Shown here: piece after piece, positions 1-9,667 of the stretch
Numbering within the stretch: position 1 is the first letter of the stretch
Layout: every line of letters begins with the position of its first letter
Assembly (NCBI RefSeq): GCF_044904605.1
Contig: NZ_JADIKI010000023.1
Location: 1,240,001-1,304,000, forward strand
DNA from: Dyella_B humi
GTDB lineage: Bacteria > Pseudomonadota > Gammaproteobacteria > Xanthomonadales > Rhodanobacteraceae
Direction: 5' to 3'
DNA: 64,000 bases
The notes under the pieces: generated by a model
Seen by the model: only the letters and a program-made list of their open reading frames with translations
Databases searched by the model: none
Told to the model about the DNA's origin: nothing
Position numbers and translations under genes: made by a program

Positions 1-1200
1 CTGCGCGGCACTGAACCCCAATCGCTCCAGCGCGAGCCCGAAGCAGGAGGCGATCACGATCAATAAGGCGTTGAGAATATTGTTGCCAGCGATCACGCGC
101 GACAACCGGTCGCGTGGCGCGCGCGATTGCACGAACGCAAACAACGGTACGACGTAGAAGCCGGCAAACACGCCGATCAAAGTGAGATCCAGCACAATGC
201 GCCAGCTTCCTGCCGCCTGCAGGAACGCCAGCCAGTCCAAGCCACGCTGGGCCGCCGCGCCGGAACGCGCCAGGAACAAGTCCACGCCGAACACGGTAAG
301 TCCGAATGCGCCCAGCGGCACCAGGCCGATTTCCACGCGCTTGCCCGACATCTTTTCGCACATCAACGAACCGATGCCGGTGCCGATGGAGAACAAGGTA
401 AGCACCAGCGTGTTCACCGTGCCGTCGCCGCCCAGATTGATGCGCGTGTACAGCGGCAATTGCGCCACCAACACCGTGCCGAAGAACCAGAACCAGGAAA
501 TGCCGAGCACCGCGTTGAAGACCGCGCGATCTTCGCGCGTGATCCGCAGCACGCGTCCCGTTTCGCTCAGAGGATTCCAGTTGAATTTGAGTTCCGGCGC
601 GGTGGCCGGTGCTGGCGGAATTTGCCGGCTGACGAAATAGCCGATCACGGCGATGCCAATGGTGAGCGCAGCGGAAAAATGCGGCCCCACACCGGCGATC
701 AGCATCAGCACGTTGCCGACCGTCATGCCGATCAGGATCGCCATCTGCGTGCCCATTTCCACTAGCCCGTTGCCGCCGACCAGCTCGCTAGACTGCAGCG
801 CCTGCGGCAAGATCGCGTACTTGATCGGCCCGAACACAGTCGAATGCACGCCCATCATGAACAACACGATCAGCAGCAGCGGCAGATGGTGCGTAATGAA
901 GCCATAGGCCGCCAGCACCATCGCGGCGATCTCGAACAGCTTTACGTAACGGATGATGCGCGTCTTCTCGAACTTCTCCGCTAGCTGACCTGCTGTGGCG
1001 GAAAACAGAAAGAACGGCAGGATGAACAGCGCCGGCGCCAGGTTGGTGTACAAGCCAACGTCGCGATCCGACAAGCCCATCTGGAAAGCCGCCAGCATCA
1101 CCATGGCGTTGCGGAAGGCGCTGTCGTTGAACGCGCCCAGCGCCTGCGTCCAGAAAAACGGTGCGAAACGTCGACTGCCTAGCAGGGCGAACTGGCTCAT
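1..1200 (-). CDS. MFS transporter, LplT-like (3' end beyond window)
   Basis: At least 400 residues of a polytopic inner-membrane protein, open to the window edge. It starts MSQFALLGSRRFAPFFWTQ and has many hydrophobic segments. The opening phrase FFWTQALGAFNDSAFRN is typical of the lysophospholipid transporter LplT and of MFS domains fused to PlsC and acyl-ACP synthetase domains. LplT-type carriers flip lysophospholipids inward for re-acylation. E. coli LplT is about 400 residues and this frame is still open at 400, so a fused acyltransferase/ligase may follow outside the window. The family call is from motif recognition; the fusion is inference. Confidence 0.75.
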   Translation of the reverse strand, partial: MSQFALLGSRRFAPFFWTQALGAFNDSAFRNAMVMLAAFQMGLSDRDVGLYTNLAPALFILPFFLFSATAGQLAEKFEKTRIIRYVKLFEIAAMVLAAYGFITHHLPLLLIVLFMMGVHSTVFGPIKYAILPQALQSSELVGGNGLVEMGTQMAILIGMTVGNVLMLIAGVGPHFSAALTIGIAVIGYFVSRQIPPAPATAPELKFNWNPLSETGRVLRITREDRAVFNAVLGISWFWFFGTVLVAQLPLYTRINLGGDGTVNTLVLTLFSIGTGIGSLMCEKMSGKRVEIGLVPLGAFGLTVFGVDLFLARSGAAAQRGLDWLAFLQAAGSWRIVLDLTLIGVFAGFYVVPLFAFVQSRAPRDRLSRVIAGNNILNALLIVIASCFGLALERLGFSAAQ

Positions 1201-1275
1201 GCGGATCCTTGGCAAACGGGTCGCCACTAGCGTAGCGTGAAAATCGTTTCCGTCACGAGCGACGGCCCTGCCCTT

Positions 1276-1635
1276 ATGTACCTGCTGCTTGCCGATGCCG
1301 TACTGGCCTTGCATCTGGCCTTCATCCTGTTCGTCTGCCTGGGCGCGCTGCTTGCGTTGAAGTGGCGCTGGGTTCCCTGGCTGCAGCTTCCGGCGGCGGC
1401 TTGGGGGGTGTTTGTGGAAGCCAGCGGGTGGATCTGCCCACTGACTTCCCTCGAAAACTATTTTCGTGTTCACGCAGGGACCGCGGCTTACCAGGGCGAT
1501 TGCCTCGGGCATTACCTCACCGCAACGATCTATCCCGACGGCCTGACCAGAAATATCCAGTTCGTGCTCGGCGCGGTGGTGGTGATCGTAAATCTTTCGA
1601 TCTACCTCTGGCTGCTGCGCACGCGACGCACGTGA
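1276..1635 (+). CDS. DUF2784 family membrane protein
   Basis: A 119-residue protein with three to four hydrophobic segments (about residues 3-25, 30-50 and 90-115). The order fits DUF2784: an N-terminal LADAVLALHLAFILFV segment, the central WICPLTSLEN motif and a YPDGL motif before the last helix. Its role is unknown; it probably sits in the inner membrane. The start at 1276 (MYLLLADAV) is preferred over an in-frame GTG 39 bases upstream because it puts the first membrane helix at the N-terminus. It lies divergently from the MFS gene, and a GFA-type gene follows 47 bases downstream. Confidence 0.75.
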   Translation: MYLLLADAVLALHLAFILFVCLGALLALKWRWVPWLQLPAAAWGVFVEASGWICPLTSLENYFRVHAGTAAYQGDCLGHYLTATIYPDGLTRNIQFVLGAVVVIVNLSIYLWLLRTRRT

Positions 1636-1682
1636 GCATGACGTATGCTTGCGCGCTGAACACGCCAACCAACGGGCACGCC

Positions 1683-2102
1683 ATGTTGATCGCCGGAAGC
1701 TGCCATTGCGGAAACATCACCTTCACCCTCGACTGGGCACCTGATCCCGAAGCCATTCCCGCGCGCGCCTGCACGTGCACGTTTTGCAGCAAGCATGGTG
1801 GTGTATGGACGTCCTATCCGGCCGGTTCGCTGCACGTCAAAGTGAAAGATCCGGCGCAGGTATCGCGCTATGCGTTCGGTACGGAAACGGCCGATTTCCA
1901 CGTTTGCAAGCAGTGTGGCGTCGTGCCTTTGGTCACTAGCGTGATCGATGAAAAGCTGTATGCCGTGGTGAACGTGAATACGTTCGAGAATGTGGCGCCA
2001 TCGCTGTTGCAACGCTCGCCGTCGACGGTCGATGGCGAGCGCACTCACGACCGCCTGGCGCGGCGCAAGCGGAATTGGATCGCAGACGTGACGTTCGCAT
2101 GA
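1683..2102 (+). CDS. GFA/CENP-V family zinc-binding protein
   Basis: A 139-residue protein of the glutathione-dependent formaldehyde-activating (GFA) fold. The zinc ligands are visible in order: GSCHCG near residue 6, CTCTFC near residue 33 and CKQCG near residue 77. Family members are small beta proteins with two zinc sites; few have a proven formaldehyde role, so enzymatic activity is not claimed. An upstream in-frame ATG at 1638 would add 15 residues without family resemblance, so 1683 is chosen. It is probably co-transcribed with the DUF2784 gene. Confidence 0.8.
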   Translation: MLIAGSCHCGNITFTLDWAPDPEAIPARACTCTFCSKHGGVWTSYPAGSLHVKVKDPAQVSRYAFGTETADFHVCKQCGVVPLVTSVIDEKLYAVVNVNTFENVAPSLLQRSPSTVDGERTHDRLARRKRNWIADVTFA

Positions 2103-2177
2103 CCTTCATGGCCTTCATTGACCGGCTTCACAACAGCGAAGCTGGTCAATGACGGCGGCAAAGATTTGCGTCGAGAT

Positions 2178-3461
2178 TTATCCCCGCCGCAAAGCGCGAT
2201 GCGCAATATCCTTGCGACAGAATGCGCCATCGAAATGGACCTTCTTGATGCTGTCGTACGCGCGTTCGCGCGCCGCCGCGATGTCCTTGCCCAGCGCGCA
2301 GACGGTCAGCACCCGTCCGCCGGCGGTGATGACGCGGCCCTGTTCATCGAGCTTGGTACCGGCGTGAAACACCTTCGCGTCCGTACCGAAGTCCGCATCC
2401 AGACCTTCGATCACGTCGCCCGTTTTCACCTTGGCCGGATAGCCGCTCGCCGCCATCACCACGCCGATGGACGGGCGCGCATCCCATTGCACATGCGTGT
2501 GGTGCAGCTCGCCGTCCAGTGCGGCTTCGATCAGGTCGACCATATCCGATTTCAGGCGCAACATGATCGGCTGCGTCTCCGGATCACCGAAGCGCACGTT
2601 GAATTCGATTACCTTCGGCGCGCCATGCTTGTCGATCATCAGGCCGGCGTAGAGGAAGCCGATGAACGGCGCACCTTCGGCAGCCATGCCGCGCAGGGTC
2701 GGTTCGATCACTTCCTTGAGGATGCGCTTTTCTACTTCCGCCGTAACCACCGGCGCCGGCGAATATGCGCCCATGCCACCGGTGTTCGGGCCTAGATCGT
2801 TGTCGTCGCGGCGCTTGTGGTCCTGGCTGCTGGCCATCGGCAACGCGTGCGAGCCATCGCTCATCACGATGTAGCTGGCTTCCTCACCGTCGAGGAATTC
2901 TTCGATCACCACGCGCGAGGATGCATCGCCGAAAGCGTGCGCGCCGAGCATGTCGTGCAAGGCGAGTTCCGCATCGCCCAAAGTGAGCGCAACGACCACA
3001 CCCTTGCCTGCAGCCAGGCCGTCCGCCTTGATCACGATCGGCGCGCCATGCTCGCGCACATAGGCCAGCGCTTTGTTGAGTTCGGTGAACACGGCGTAGC
3101 GCGCAGTGGGAATGTTGTGGCGTAGCAGGAAATCCTTGGCAAAAGCTTTGGAGCCTTCCAGCTGCGCGGCGATCGCGCGCGGCCCGAAGATGCGCAAGCC
3201 CGCGGCGCGGAACTTGTCGACCACGCCGGCCACCAGCGGTACTTCCGGGCCGACCACAGTGAGCTCCACCTTCTCCGCCTTGGCGAGCTTCAGCAGGCCT
3301 TCGATGTCGGTGACGGCCACGTCGGCATTGCGCACGCCGTGCTCGCGCGCCGTGCCGGCGTTGCCGGGCGCTACGATCACTCCGCTCACGCGCCGCGATT
3401 GCTTGAGCTTCCACGCCAGTGCGTGCTCGCGGCCGCCATTGCCGATCACCAGAACCTTCAT
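2178..3461 (-). CDS. purD: Phosphoribosylamine--glycine ligase
   Basis: GAR synthetase (EC 6.3.4.13), the cytosolic second step of purine synthesis: ATP + phosphoribosylamine + glycine give GAR. Length 427 residues, as usual for PurD. It begins MKVLVIGNGGREHALAWKL, the canonical N-terminal phosphate-binding loop. The ATP-grasp domain follows (VIKADGLAAGKGVVVA near residue 145, SQDHKRRDDNDLGPNTGGMG near 215), then RFGDPETQ near 290 and the C-terminal GYP..VKTGD region. It appears to be a single gene; no purH is adjacent here, although many proteobacteria pair the two. Confidence 0.98.
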   Translation of the reverse strand: MKVLVIGNGGREHALAWKLKQSRRVSGVIVAPGNAGTAREHGVRNADVAVTDIEGLLKLAKAEKVELTVVGPEVPLVAGVVDKFRAAGLRIFGPRAIAAQLEGSKAFAKDFLLRHNIPTARYAVFTELNKALAYVREHGAPIVIKADGLAAGKGVVVALTLGDAELALHDMLGAHAFGDASSRVVIEEFLDGEEASYIVMSDGSHALPMASSQDHKRRDDNDLGPNTGGMGAYSPAPVVTAEVEKRILKEVIEPTLRGMAAEGAPFIGFLYAGLMIDKHGAPKVIEFNVRFGDPETQPIMLRLKSDMVDLIEAALDGELHHTHVQWDARPSIGVVMAASGYPAKVKTGDVIEGLDADFGTDAKVFHAGTKLDEQGRVITAGGRVLTVCALGKDIAAARERAYDSIKKVHFDGAFCRKDIAHRALRRG

Positions 3462-3563
3462 GCCTGCTCCACTGCTTTAAAAAGAGGCCGCTGTTGCGCG
3501 GCGCAGCGCGCATTGTAGTGGGTGTTTGAGCTTTGGCTTCCTCTCGCCACCGGGAAGAGGGCG

Positions 3564-4934
3564 CTAAGTACGCAGCAAGTCCAGCAATGCCGCGCGCGGC
3601 AGCTTGCCAGTCTCGTTACGCGGCAAGCTTTCGACCAGGCGCAGCGGACGGGGCAGGAAGACCGGATCGATCAAGGCGCGCAGTGCATCGACAATGGACT
3701 GCTCGTCGAGCGCCGGCGCCACCGCGAATGCTGCGATGCGCCGCACACCGATGGCATCGGCGTCGTCCAACTGGAACACCACGCCGTCCTCGACACCCGG
3801 AATGTTCAACAAGCGGCGGGTGAGATCGCCCAGCGAGGCGCGCTTGCCAGCGATTTCCAGCAGATCCGCATGGCGTCCGCACAGTTCGAAGCTACGGCCC
3901 TCATCGTGCAAGGTGACGATATCGGCCAGCACGATAGGGGCATCAAGCTGCGGCGCTTCGATCTGCGTGCCGTCGGGCTGCGGGTGCAGATGCGCGCCGT
4001 GATAAAGCGACCAGCGACTGTCGACGGTCGCCCGCCGCGATGCGAACGCGCAGGTTTCGGTGGAGCCGAACACTTCAAGCAGCGGCGCGTGGAAGCGCTG
4101 TTCGGCCTGCGCCGCCAGCTCGGGCGGCATCGGTGCGGTGGCCGAGAGCATCGCGGCCAGCGGCGGCAGCGTCACACCGGACGCGACCAGCGCGCGCAGA
4201 TGCACCGGCGTGGTCACAAGCACGCGCGGCACGGGCATTTCGTCCAAGGCGGCGGCGATGTCGGCCGGAAAGAACGGACGGCCGGAATGCACCTGCACGT
4301 CGCCCAATAGCGGCAGCAGGATCGACATTTCCACGCCGTAAATATGCTGTGGAGGCACCGTCGCGACCACCGAAAATCGCTCGCCCACCACCTGGTGCAG
4401 CATGTGCAGGTTGCCGGACGTACTTGCGTGCAGGCTGCGCCAGGATTTGACGTTCGAGCGCGGCGTGCCGGTGGAGCCGGAGGTATAGCCCACCGCCACG
4501 GTCTGCAGTACGGGGATGGACGGCCATGCCAGGTCGTCCGGCACGACTTCGTCGACCGGTAGCGGCGGCAGCACGTGGTAGCGCTGCGGCGCGGGGTGAA
4601 AAATGCGATCGCCCACGGCATGGCAGCCTGGGTGGGCGGCCATCACCTCTTCCACCGCCTGCGGTGCGCGCGAAGGCGGCAGCAGATTGGCCTGACCGCG
4701 CAGCGCAATGGCGCAAAATGCGACGAGAAAGGCATAGCGGTCTTCGCACAGGTTCACTGCGGCGGGGCCTTCGGGCAGGTGCGCGGCCACGCGCTCCATG
4801 TGTGCGATGAACTGCGCGGCAGTGATCGCCTGGGACTCGTGCATCGCCACCACGCGGCGCGGATCGCCGACCTTCAACAGCGGCAGCAGGCGCTCCGCTT
4901 CATCACGTTGATAGGTGTCGTAGACGATCGCCAC
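3564..4934 (-). CDS. AMP-dependent acyl/aryl-CoA ligase-like protein
   Basis: A 456-residue ANL-superfamily adenylate-forming protein. Visible core motifs are the P-loop VGYTSGSTGTPRSNVKSW (about residue 150), the aromatic/VFGSTET motif (LEVFGSTETCAF, about 285), ELCGRHADLLEIAGKR (about 345) and the C-terminal lysine motif PRNETGKLPR (about 440). It is shorter than acetyl-CoA synthetases and resembles the compact ligases of aryl-polyene/xanthomonadin pigment clusters, but no such cluster is in the window, so the substrate is unknown. It stands alone between purD and tsaC, with about 140 bp to the next gene. Confidence 0.75.
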   Translation of the reverse strand: MAIVYDTYQRDEAERLLPLLKVGDPRRVVAMHESQAITAAQFIAHMERVAAHLPEGPAAVNLCEDRYAFLVAFCAIALRGQANLLPPSRAPQAVEEVMAAHPGCHAVGDRIFHPAPQRYHVLPPLPVDEVVPDDLAWPSIPVLQTVAVGYTSGSTGTPRSNVKSWRSLHASTSGNLHMLHQVVGERFSVVATVPPQHIYGVEMSILLPLLGDVQVHSGRPFFPADIAAALDEMPVPRVLVTTPVHLRALVASGVTLPPLAAMLSATAPMPPELAAQAEQRFHAPLLEVFGSTETCAFASRRATVDSRWSLYHGAHLHPQPDGTQIEAPQLDAPIVLADIVTLHDEGRSFELCGRHADLLEIAGKRASLGDLTRRLLNIPGVEDGVVFQLDDADAIGVRRIAAFAVAPALDEQSIVDALRALIDPVFLPRPLRLVESLPRNETGKLPRAALLDLLRT

Positions 4935-5075
4935 GCGCAGACTCCTGATTGCAACCCATGCGAAACCCTCCGCCGGCCAGATCGGTCGGTGCTGCCGGTG
5001 TCTGGAATTTGCCCCCTGATCTCACGCCAACAGCTGAATCGGCACTCATCGCGCCGCAGCCGTGTTCTGCGGGAT

Positions 5076-5648
5076 TCAGGTTCGGATGATAGCGCCTGTC
5101 AATGCGTCCCGGATGGTGGTGGGCTGGGTTGCGCTACCCAGGGGCGCGTCCAGCACGCCATCCAGTGCATCGCCGAAGTAGGTTTCAAGCGCGGCCAGAT
5201 CGCGCGCCGGCGGCTGGCCGTGTGGGTTGGCGCTGGTCGATACCAGGGCGCCACCGAAGGCACGGCATAGCGCGGCCGCCGGGTCATGCGCGGTCACCCG
5301 TAGGGCGATGCCCTGGTGCGCACCGGCTACCCACTCTGGTACCTCTGCGCTACGCGGGAACACCCAGGTAAACGGCCCCGGCCAACTTGCTCGCACCTGC
5401 GCCAATACACCTGCCGGCACCTTCGCCATGTCGACGTAATGGGCGAGTTGCGTGAAATCGGCGGCGATCAGCAGCACGCCCTGCGTGGCCGGACGCTGTT
5501 TCAGTTCGAAGATGCGTTCGAAGGCCGTGCGATTGTGCGGGTCGCAGCCGAGGCCGAAGACGGCTTCGGTGGGATAGGCGATTACGTCGCCTTTGCGCAA
5601 AGCGTCGGCGACGGATTGGAGTTGGATGAGGGTGTAGTGCTTGGGCAT
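5076..5648 (-). CDS. tsaC: Threonylcarbamoyl-AMP synthase
   Basis: YrdC/Sua5-type enzyme (190 residues, the same size as E. coli TsaC) that makes threonylcarbamoyl-AMP from threonine, bicarbonate and ATP for t6A37 modification of ANN-decoding tRNAs. Recognisable features are DVIAYPTEAVFGLGCDP near residue 20, LKQRP near 50, PGPFTWVFP near 90 and STSANPHGQPP near 140. An upstream in-frame ATG would add 37 residues translated from the palindromic repeat, so the start at 5648 (MPKHYTL) is chosen. It lies downstream of topA on the same strand, a linkage common in Xanthomonadales. Confidence 0.93.
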   Translation of the reverse strand: MPKHYTLIQLQSVADALRKGDVIAYPTEAVFGLGCDPHNRTAFERIFELKQRPATQGVLLIAADFTQLAHYVDMAKVPAGVLAQVRASWPGPFTWVFPRSAEVPEWVAGAHQGIALRVTAHDPAAALCRAFGGALVSTSANPHGQPPARDLAALETYFGDALDGVLDAPLGSATQPTTIRDALTGAIIRT

Positions 5649-5676
5649 GCGGATGGAGTCAAGTTGCTGTGATCTG

Positions 5677-5786
5677 CTCCCTCCCCTGCTTGCAGGGGAG
5701 GGCCGGGGCGGGGTGAATACTTGCCTCAGACTTACCCGCAAGTGTTCACCCCCTCCCAACCTCCCCCTGCAAGCAGGGGGAGGGGC
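5677..5786. repeat. Paired palindrome (REP-like) between tsaC and topA
   Basis: Two hairpins face each other: CCTCCCCTGC-TT-GCAGGGGAGG at 5680-5702 and CCTCCCCCTGC-AA-GCAGGGGGAGG at 5760-5783. Inner arms GGGGTGAATAC and GTGTTCACCCC can also pair, so the whole unit can fold as one long stem with hairpin tips. It belongs with the similar units at 13737-13895 and 21696-21833. Confidence 0.8.
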
Positions 5787-5809
5787 ACATCTCTAATTTG
5801 GACTCTACT

Positions 5810-8302
5810 TCACGCTTCGGCGCGCTTGCTCGCCGCCTTCTTGGCAACCGTCTTCTTGCTGTCTGTCTTCTTCGCTGTGGTTTTCTTGGTAGCCACCTTC
5901 TTGGCTACGGTCTTCTTCGTAGCCGTCTTTTTCGCCGCAGCCTTCTTCGGCGCCGCCTTGGCTGCGGCTTTCTTCGTCGAGGTCTTCTTGCCAAACCGGC
6001 CTTTCTTGACCGGCGCAGCCGCCAGCAGTTCCAGGCACTTCGCTTCGGTCAGTTCCTTCGGATCCTGATCCTTCGGAATGCGCGCGTTCTTGTCGCCGTC
6101 GGTGATGTACGGGCCGTAGCGACCGTTGAGCACCTGCACGCCGTTGCCGAAGTCCTGGATGATGCGATTGGCGAGTAGCTCGAGTTTTTCCTGCACGATC
6201 TGCAGCGCGCGGGGCAGTTCGATGGTGTAGGGGTCATCCTCCGGCTTGAGCGAAGCATAGGTGTCACCCTGCTTCACGAACGGTCCGAAGCGGCCGATGC
6301 CCACGCTGACTTCGTCGCCGTTTTCGGCTGCCCCAAGCTTGCGCGGCAGCTTGAACAGTTCCAACGCCTCTTCCAGCGTGATGGTGTGCATGCTTTGGCC
6401 GGGACGCAGCGAGGCGAACTGCAGTTTCTCGTCCGTATCCTTGTCGCCGATCTGTGCATACGGCCCGTAGCGGCCCAAGCGCACGGAGATTGGCTTGCCG
6501 GTTTTCGAGTCGGTGCCGAGTTCGCGTGCACCGGTGGCTTCGCTACGGTCGACCGATTCGGTCTTTTCTTCCACCTGCTGCTTGAACGGTTCCCAGAAGC
6601 GGCGCATCAGCGGCACCCAGGCTTCTTCGCCGCGGCTCACTGCGTCGAGCTCGTCTTCGAGCTTGGCGGTGAAGTCGTAGTCGACGTATTGGGTGAAGTG
6701 CTGGGTAAGGAACTTGCTCACTGCGCGGCCCACGTCAGTCGGACGGAAGCGGCGGCTATCCAGAAAGACGTATTCGCGGTTCTGCAGCACCTGGATGATG
6801 CTGGCGTAGGTAGACGGACGGCCGATGCCGTATTCCTCCAACGCCTTCACCAGGCTGGCTTCGGAATAACGCGGCGGCGGCTCGGTGAAATGCTGCTCGG
6901 CGAGAATCTCCTTGAGCGGCACCTGTTCGCCCTTCACCAGTTTCGGCAGGCGGCGACCTTCGTCGTCGTCCTCGGCGGTTTTCTGGTCGCGGCCTTCTTC
7001 GTACACGGCCAGGAAGCCCGGATCGATCACGGTGGTGCCGGTAGCGCGGAACGCGGCGTCGCCGCCCTTGACGTGCTTGACGTCGAAATCCACCGACACC
7101 GTGTTCATGGTGGCGTGGATCATCTGGCAGGCCACGGTGCGCTTCCAGATCAGCTCATACAGCTTGCGCTGGTCGTCGTTGAGGAACGCTGCAACCTCGC
7201 GCGGCGTGCGCATGGCCGAGGTGGGACGGATCGCCTCGTGCGCTTCCTGCGCGTTCTTGGACTTGGTGCGATACACCTGTGGGTGATCGGGTAGCGCCTT
7301 GTTGCCGTAGTCGCGCGCGATGAGCTGGCGCAGCTCGCCCAGCGCTTCACCCGACAGCGCAGTGGAGTCGGTACGCATGTAGGTGATCAGGCCGACGTTG
7401 CCTTCGCTACCCAAGCCCACGCCTTCGTACAGGCCCTGCGCGATCTTCATCGTGCGGGTGGTGCCGAAGCCGAGCTTGCGCGCGGCTTCCTGCTGCAGCG
7501 TGGAGGTGGTGAACGGCGGCGCGGGGCGGCGTTTGCGCTCCTTGCTGCCGACCTCGCTGACGGTGAGCTGGCCATGCGCGGCTTCCTTCAGCGCTGCGCG
7601 GGCGGCCATCGCGTCGGCCTCGTTGGTGAGGTCGAACTGCTCGAACTTCTTGCCGCTGAGCTTGGTGAGGCGCGCGCTGAAGTCGCCCTCGGCGTGCTTG
7701 AGCTGCGCTTCCACGCTCCAGTATTCGCGCGCCACGAAGGCTTCGATCTCTTCCTCGCGCTCCGCGATCATGCGCAGTGCGGGGCTTTGCACACGGCCGG
7801 CGGACAGACCGCGCTGCACCTTGCGCCACAGCACCGGCGAAAGGTTGAAGCCCACCAGGTAATCCAGCGCACGGCGCGCCTGCTGTGCATCCACCATCTC
7901 GAGCGAGAGCTCGCGCGGCGCGGCCACGGCAGCTTTGATCGCCCGGGGTGTGATCTCGGAGAACACCACACGATGCAATTTCTTGCCGTCGGTGAGTCCG
8001 CGCTCCTTGAGGATCTCGCTGATGTGCCAGCTGATCGCCTCGCCTTCGCGGTCCAAGTCGGTCGCGAGATAGATGTCGTCGGCAACCTTGGCCGCCTTGG
8101 CTATGGCATCGACGTGTTTCTCGTTGCGCTCAATCACCTCGTACTTCATGGCGAAGTTGTGCTCGGTGTCGACCGCTCCCTCCTTCGGCAGCAGGTCGCG
8201 CACGTGACCGTAGGAGGCCAGGACCTGAAAGTCCTTGCCGAGGTATTTGTTGATCGTCTTGGCCTTAGCCGGCGATTCGACGATGAGCAGGTTTTTTGCC
8301 AT
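5810..8302 (-). CDS. topA: DNA topoisomerase I
   Basis: Type IA topoisomerase (830 residues) that relaxes negative supercoils. The Toprim domain starts at the N-terminus (LLIVESPAKAKTI) and carries its acidic motif in ATDLDREGEAISWH near residue 105. The catalytic tyrosine is in NVGLITYMRTDST near 310. The C-terminus has no cysteine zinc fingers; it shows repeated SVRLGRYGPYAQIG / SVGIGRFGPFVKQG / VQVLNGRYGPYITDG units, then a tail of about 60 residues of KKAAAKK/KKT repeats that probably binds DNA non-specifically. The start at 8302 is set by the conserved MAKNLLIVES; an upstream ATG would add 12 residues. Confidence 0.97.
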   Translation of the reverse strand: MAKNLLIVESPAKAKTINKYLGKDFQVLASYGHVRDLLPKEGAVDTEHNFAMKYEVIERNEKHVDAIAKAAKVADDIYLATDLDREGEAISWHISEILKERGLTDGKKLHRVVFSEITPRAIKAAVAAPRELSLEMVDAQQARRALDYLVGFNLSPVLWRKVQRGLSAGRVQSPALRMIAEREEEIEAFVAREYWSVEAQLKHAEGDFSARLTKLSGKKFEQFDLTNEADAMAARAALKEAAHGQLTVSEVGSKERKRRPAPPFTTSTLQQEAARKLGFGTTRTMKIAQGLYEGVGLGSEGNVGLITYMRTDSTALSGEALGELRQLIARDYGNKALPDHPQVYRTKSKNAQEAHEAIRPTSAMRTPREVAAFLNDDQRKLYELIWKRTVACQMIHATMNTVSVDFDVKHVKGGDAAFRATGTTVIDPGFLAVYEEGRDQKTAEDDDEGRRLPKLVKGEQVPLKEILAEQHFTEPPPRYSEASLVKALEEYGIGRPSTYASIIQVLQNREYVFLDSRRFRPTDVGRAVSKFLTQHFTQYVDYDFTAKLEDELDAVSRGEEAWVPLMRRFWEPFKQQVEEKTESVDRSEATGARELGTDSKTGKPISVRLGRYGPYAQIGDKDTDEKLQFASLRPGQSMHTITLEEALELFKLPRKLGAAENGDEVSVGIGRFGPFVKQGDTYASLKPEDDPYTIELPRALQIVQEKLELLANRIIQDFGNGVQVLNGRYGPYITDGDKNARIPKDQDPKELTEAKCLELLAAAPVKKGRFGKKTSTKKAAAKAAPKKAAAKKTATKKTVAKKVATKKTTAKKTDSKKTVAKKAASKRAEA

Positions 8303-8439
8303 GTGGCTTGGGGTTCCAGAAAGTCTTGCTGCAGCCATTCCTGAACGGCCGCCTATTTATAGTTGGAAGCACGCCAGCTCGACGGCTGTCAAGCTGGCGT
8401 GCGTGAAAACGCGGTGCAGCGCGCCTTTCGGAGCGAAAG

Positions 8440-9585
8440 TCAGACGCCCGGCAGGCGTTGGTAGCGGCCACCCGGCAGCCCTTCCACGCAACCTTCCAGT
8501 TCCAGCATCAACAACATCGAAGACAGTTCCGAAGCACCTTGCCCGGTGCGCGCCGCCAGCTCATCCAGGGCCATGGGGTCGTGCCCGAGCACGTCCAGGA
8601 GCCGCTGGTAGTCCGGATCGTCGCGCCAGCCACCGGAGGCCGGCCGGGCACGCTCGGTGGATGCCGCCGGCACCCGTTCCAGGCGCAGGGCCAGTTCGGC
8701 CCCAAGCGCCCGCGCGGCGGGAACCAGGGTTTCGGCAATTTCCGAGGCGCTTTCGACCAGTCGCGCACCATCCCGTATCAGGCGGTGGCAGCCGCGGGCG
8801 AGCGGATTATGGATGGAACCGGGCACGGCGAACACCTCCCGTCCCTGCTCTCCCGCCAGCCGGGCGGTAATCAGCGAGCCTGACTGCAGCCCGGCCTCCA
8901 TCACCAGCGTGCCCAGTGCCAGCCCGGCGATGATGCGGTTACGGCGCGGAAAGTGATCCGCCCGCGCCGCCGTGCCCGGTGGAAACTCGCTGACCAGCGC
9001 GCCTTCGGTCGCCACGCGTGCGGACAGCTGGCGGTGTCTGCGCGGATAGACCAGGTCCGGCCCGGTGCCGATCACGGCGATGGTGGGCTGTCCGGCCTCC
9101 AGCGCCGCCTCATGGGCCGCGCCGTCGATGCCATCGGCCAGGCCGCTGGTGATCACGAAGCCGGTCAGCGCCAGGTGGCGTGCGAATGCGCGGGCATTGC
9201 TCTTGCCCGCGACGCTGGCGCTGCGCGCGCCGACGATTGCCACCTGTGGACGCAGCAGCAGGCCGGCATCGCCTGCCACGAACAGCGCGGCAGGCGGCTG
9301 CGGGATGGTTTCCAACTGCGGCGGGAAATCCGCATCGGTACAACGCAGTAGCCGATGCTGCGATTCGCTGAGCCAGGCGAGGTCGGCGGCGATGCGTGCT
9401 TCGTCGGGTTGCTGCAGCCACAGTTGCGCATCGGCACTCAGCGCCGATGCGTCGCGCTGAAGCTGCTTTACCACCTCGCCGATGCGTCCACTTGCAGCGG
9501 CCAGGCGCTCACGCAAGCCGCCCGGTCCCAGTCCCGGCGTGCGCAGTGCCGTCAACCAATCGCGCAGTTCCGCTTGCTCGTTCAT
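8440..9585 (-). CDS. dprA: DNA-processing protein DprA (Smf)
   Basis: A 381-residue protein that binds incoming single-stranded DNA during natural transformation and loads RecA. The order is an N-terminal SAM-like region (RDWLTALRTPGLGPGGLRE), the extended Rossmann domain (VAIVGARSASVAGK near residue 115, VITSGLADGIDGAAH near 145, GTGPDLVYPRRHR near 170, FPRRNRIIAGLA near 210), and a C-terminal winged-helix DML1-like domain (LDELAARTGQGASELSSMLLML). It lies upstream of topA on the same strand. The 137-bp gap holds no smg (DUF494) gene, which often sits here in relatives. Confidence 0.96.
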   Translation of the reverse strand: MNEQAELRDWLTALRTPGLGPGGLRERLAAASGRIGEVVKQLQRDASALSADAQLWLQQPDEARIAADLAWLSESQHRLLRCTDADFPPQLETIPQPPAALFVAGDAGLLLRPQVAIVGARSASVAGKSNARAFARHLALTGFVITSGLADGIDGAAHEAALEAGQPTIAVIGTGPDLVYPRRHRQLSARVATEGALVSEFPPGTAARADHFPRRNRIIAGLALGTLVMEAGLQSGSLITARLAGEQGREVFAVPGSIHNPLARGCHRLIRDGARLVESASEIAETLVPAARALGAELALRLERVPAASTERARPASGGWRDDPDYQRLLDVLGHDPMALDELAARTGQGASELSSMLLMLELEGCVEGLPGGRYQRLPGV

Positions 9586-9667
9586 GGCGCGAGTCTACGC
9601 GAGGCCGAAAACGACAACGGCGCGGGATGACCGCGCCGTCGTGTGAGCTTTGTCGGGAACGCCGGCT

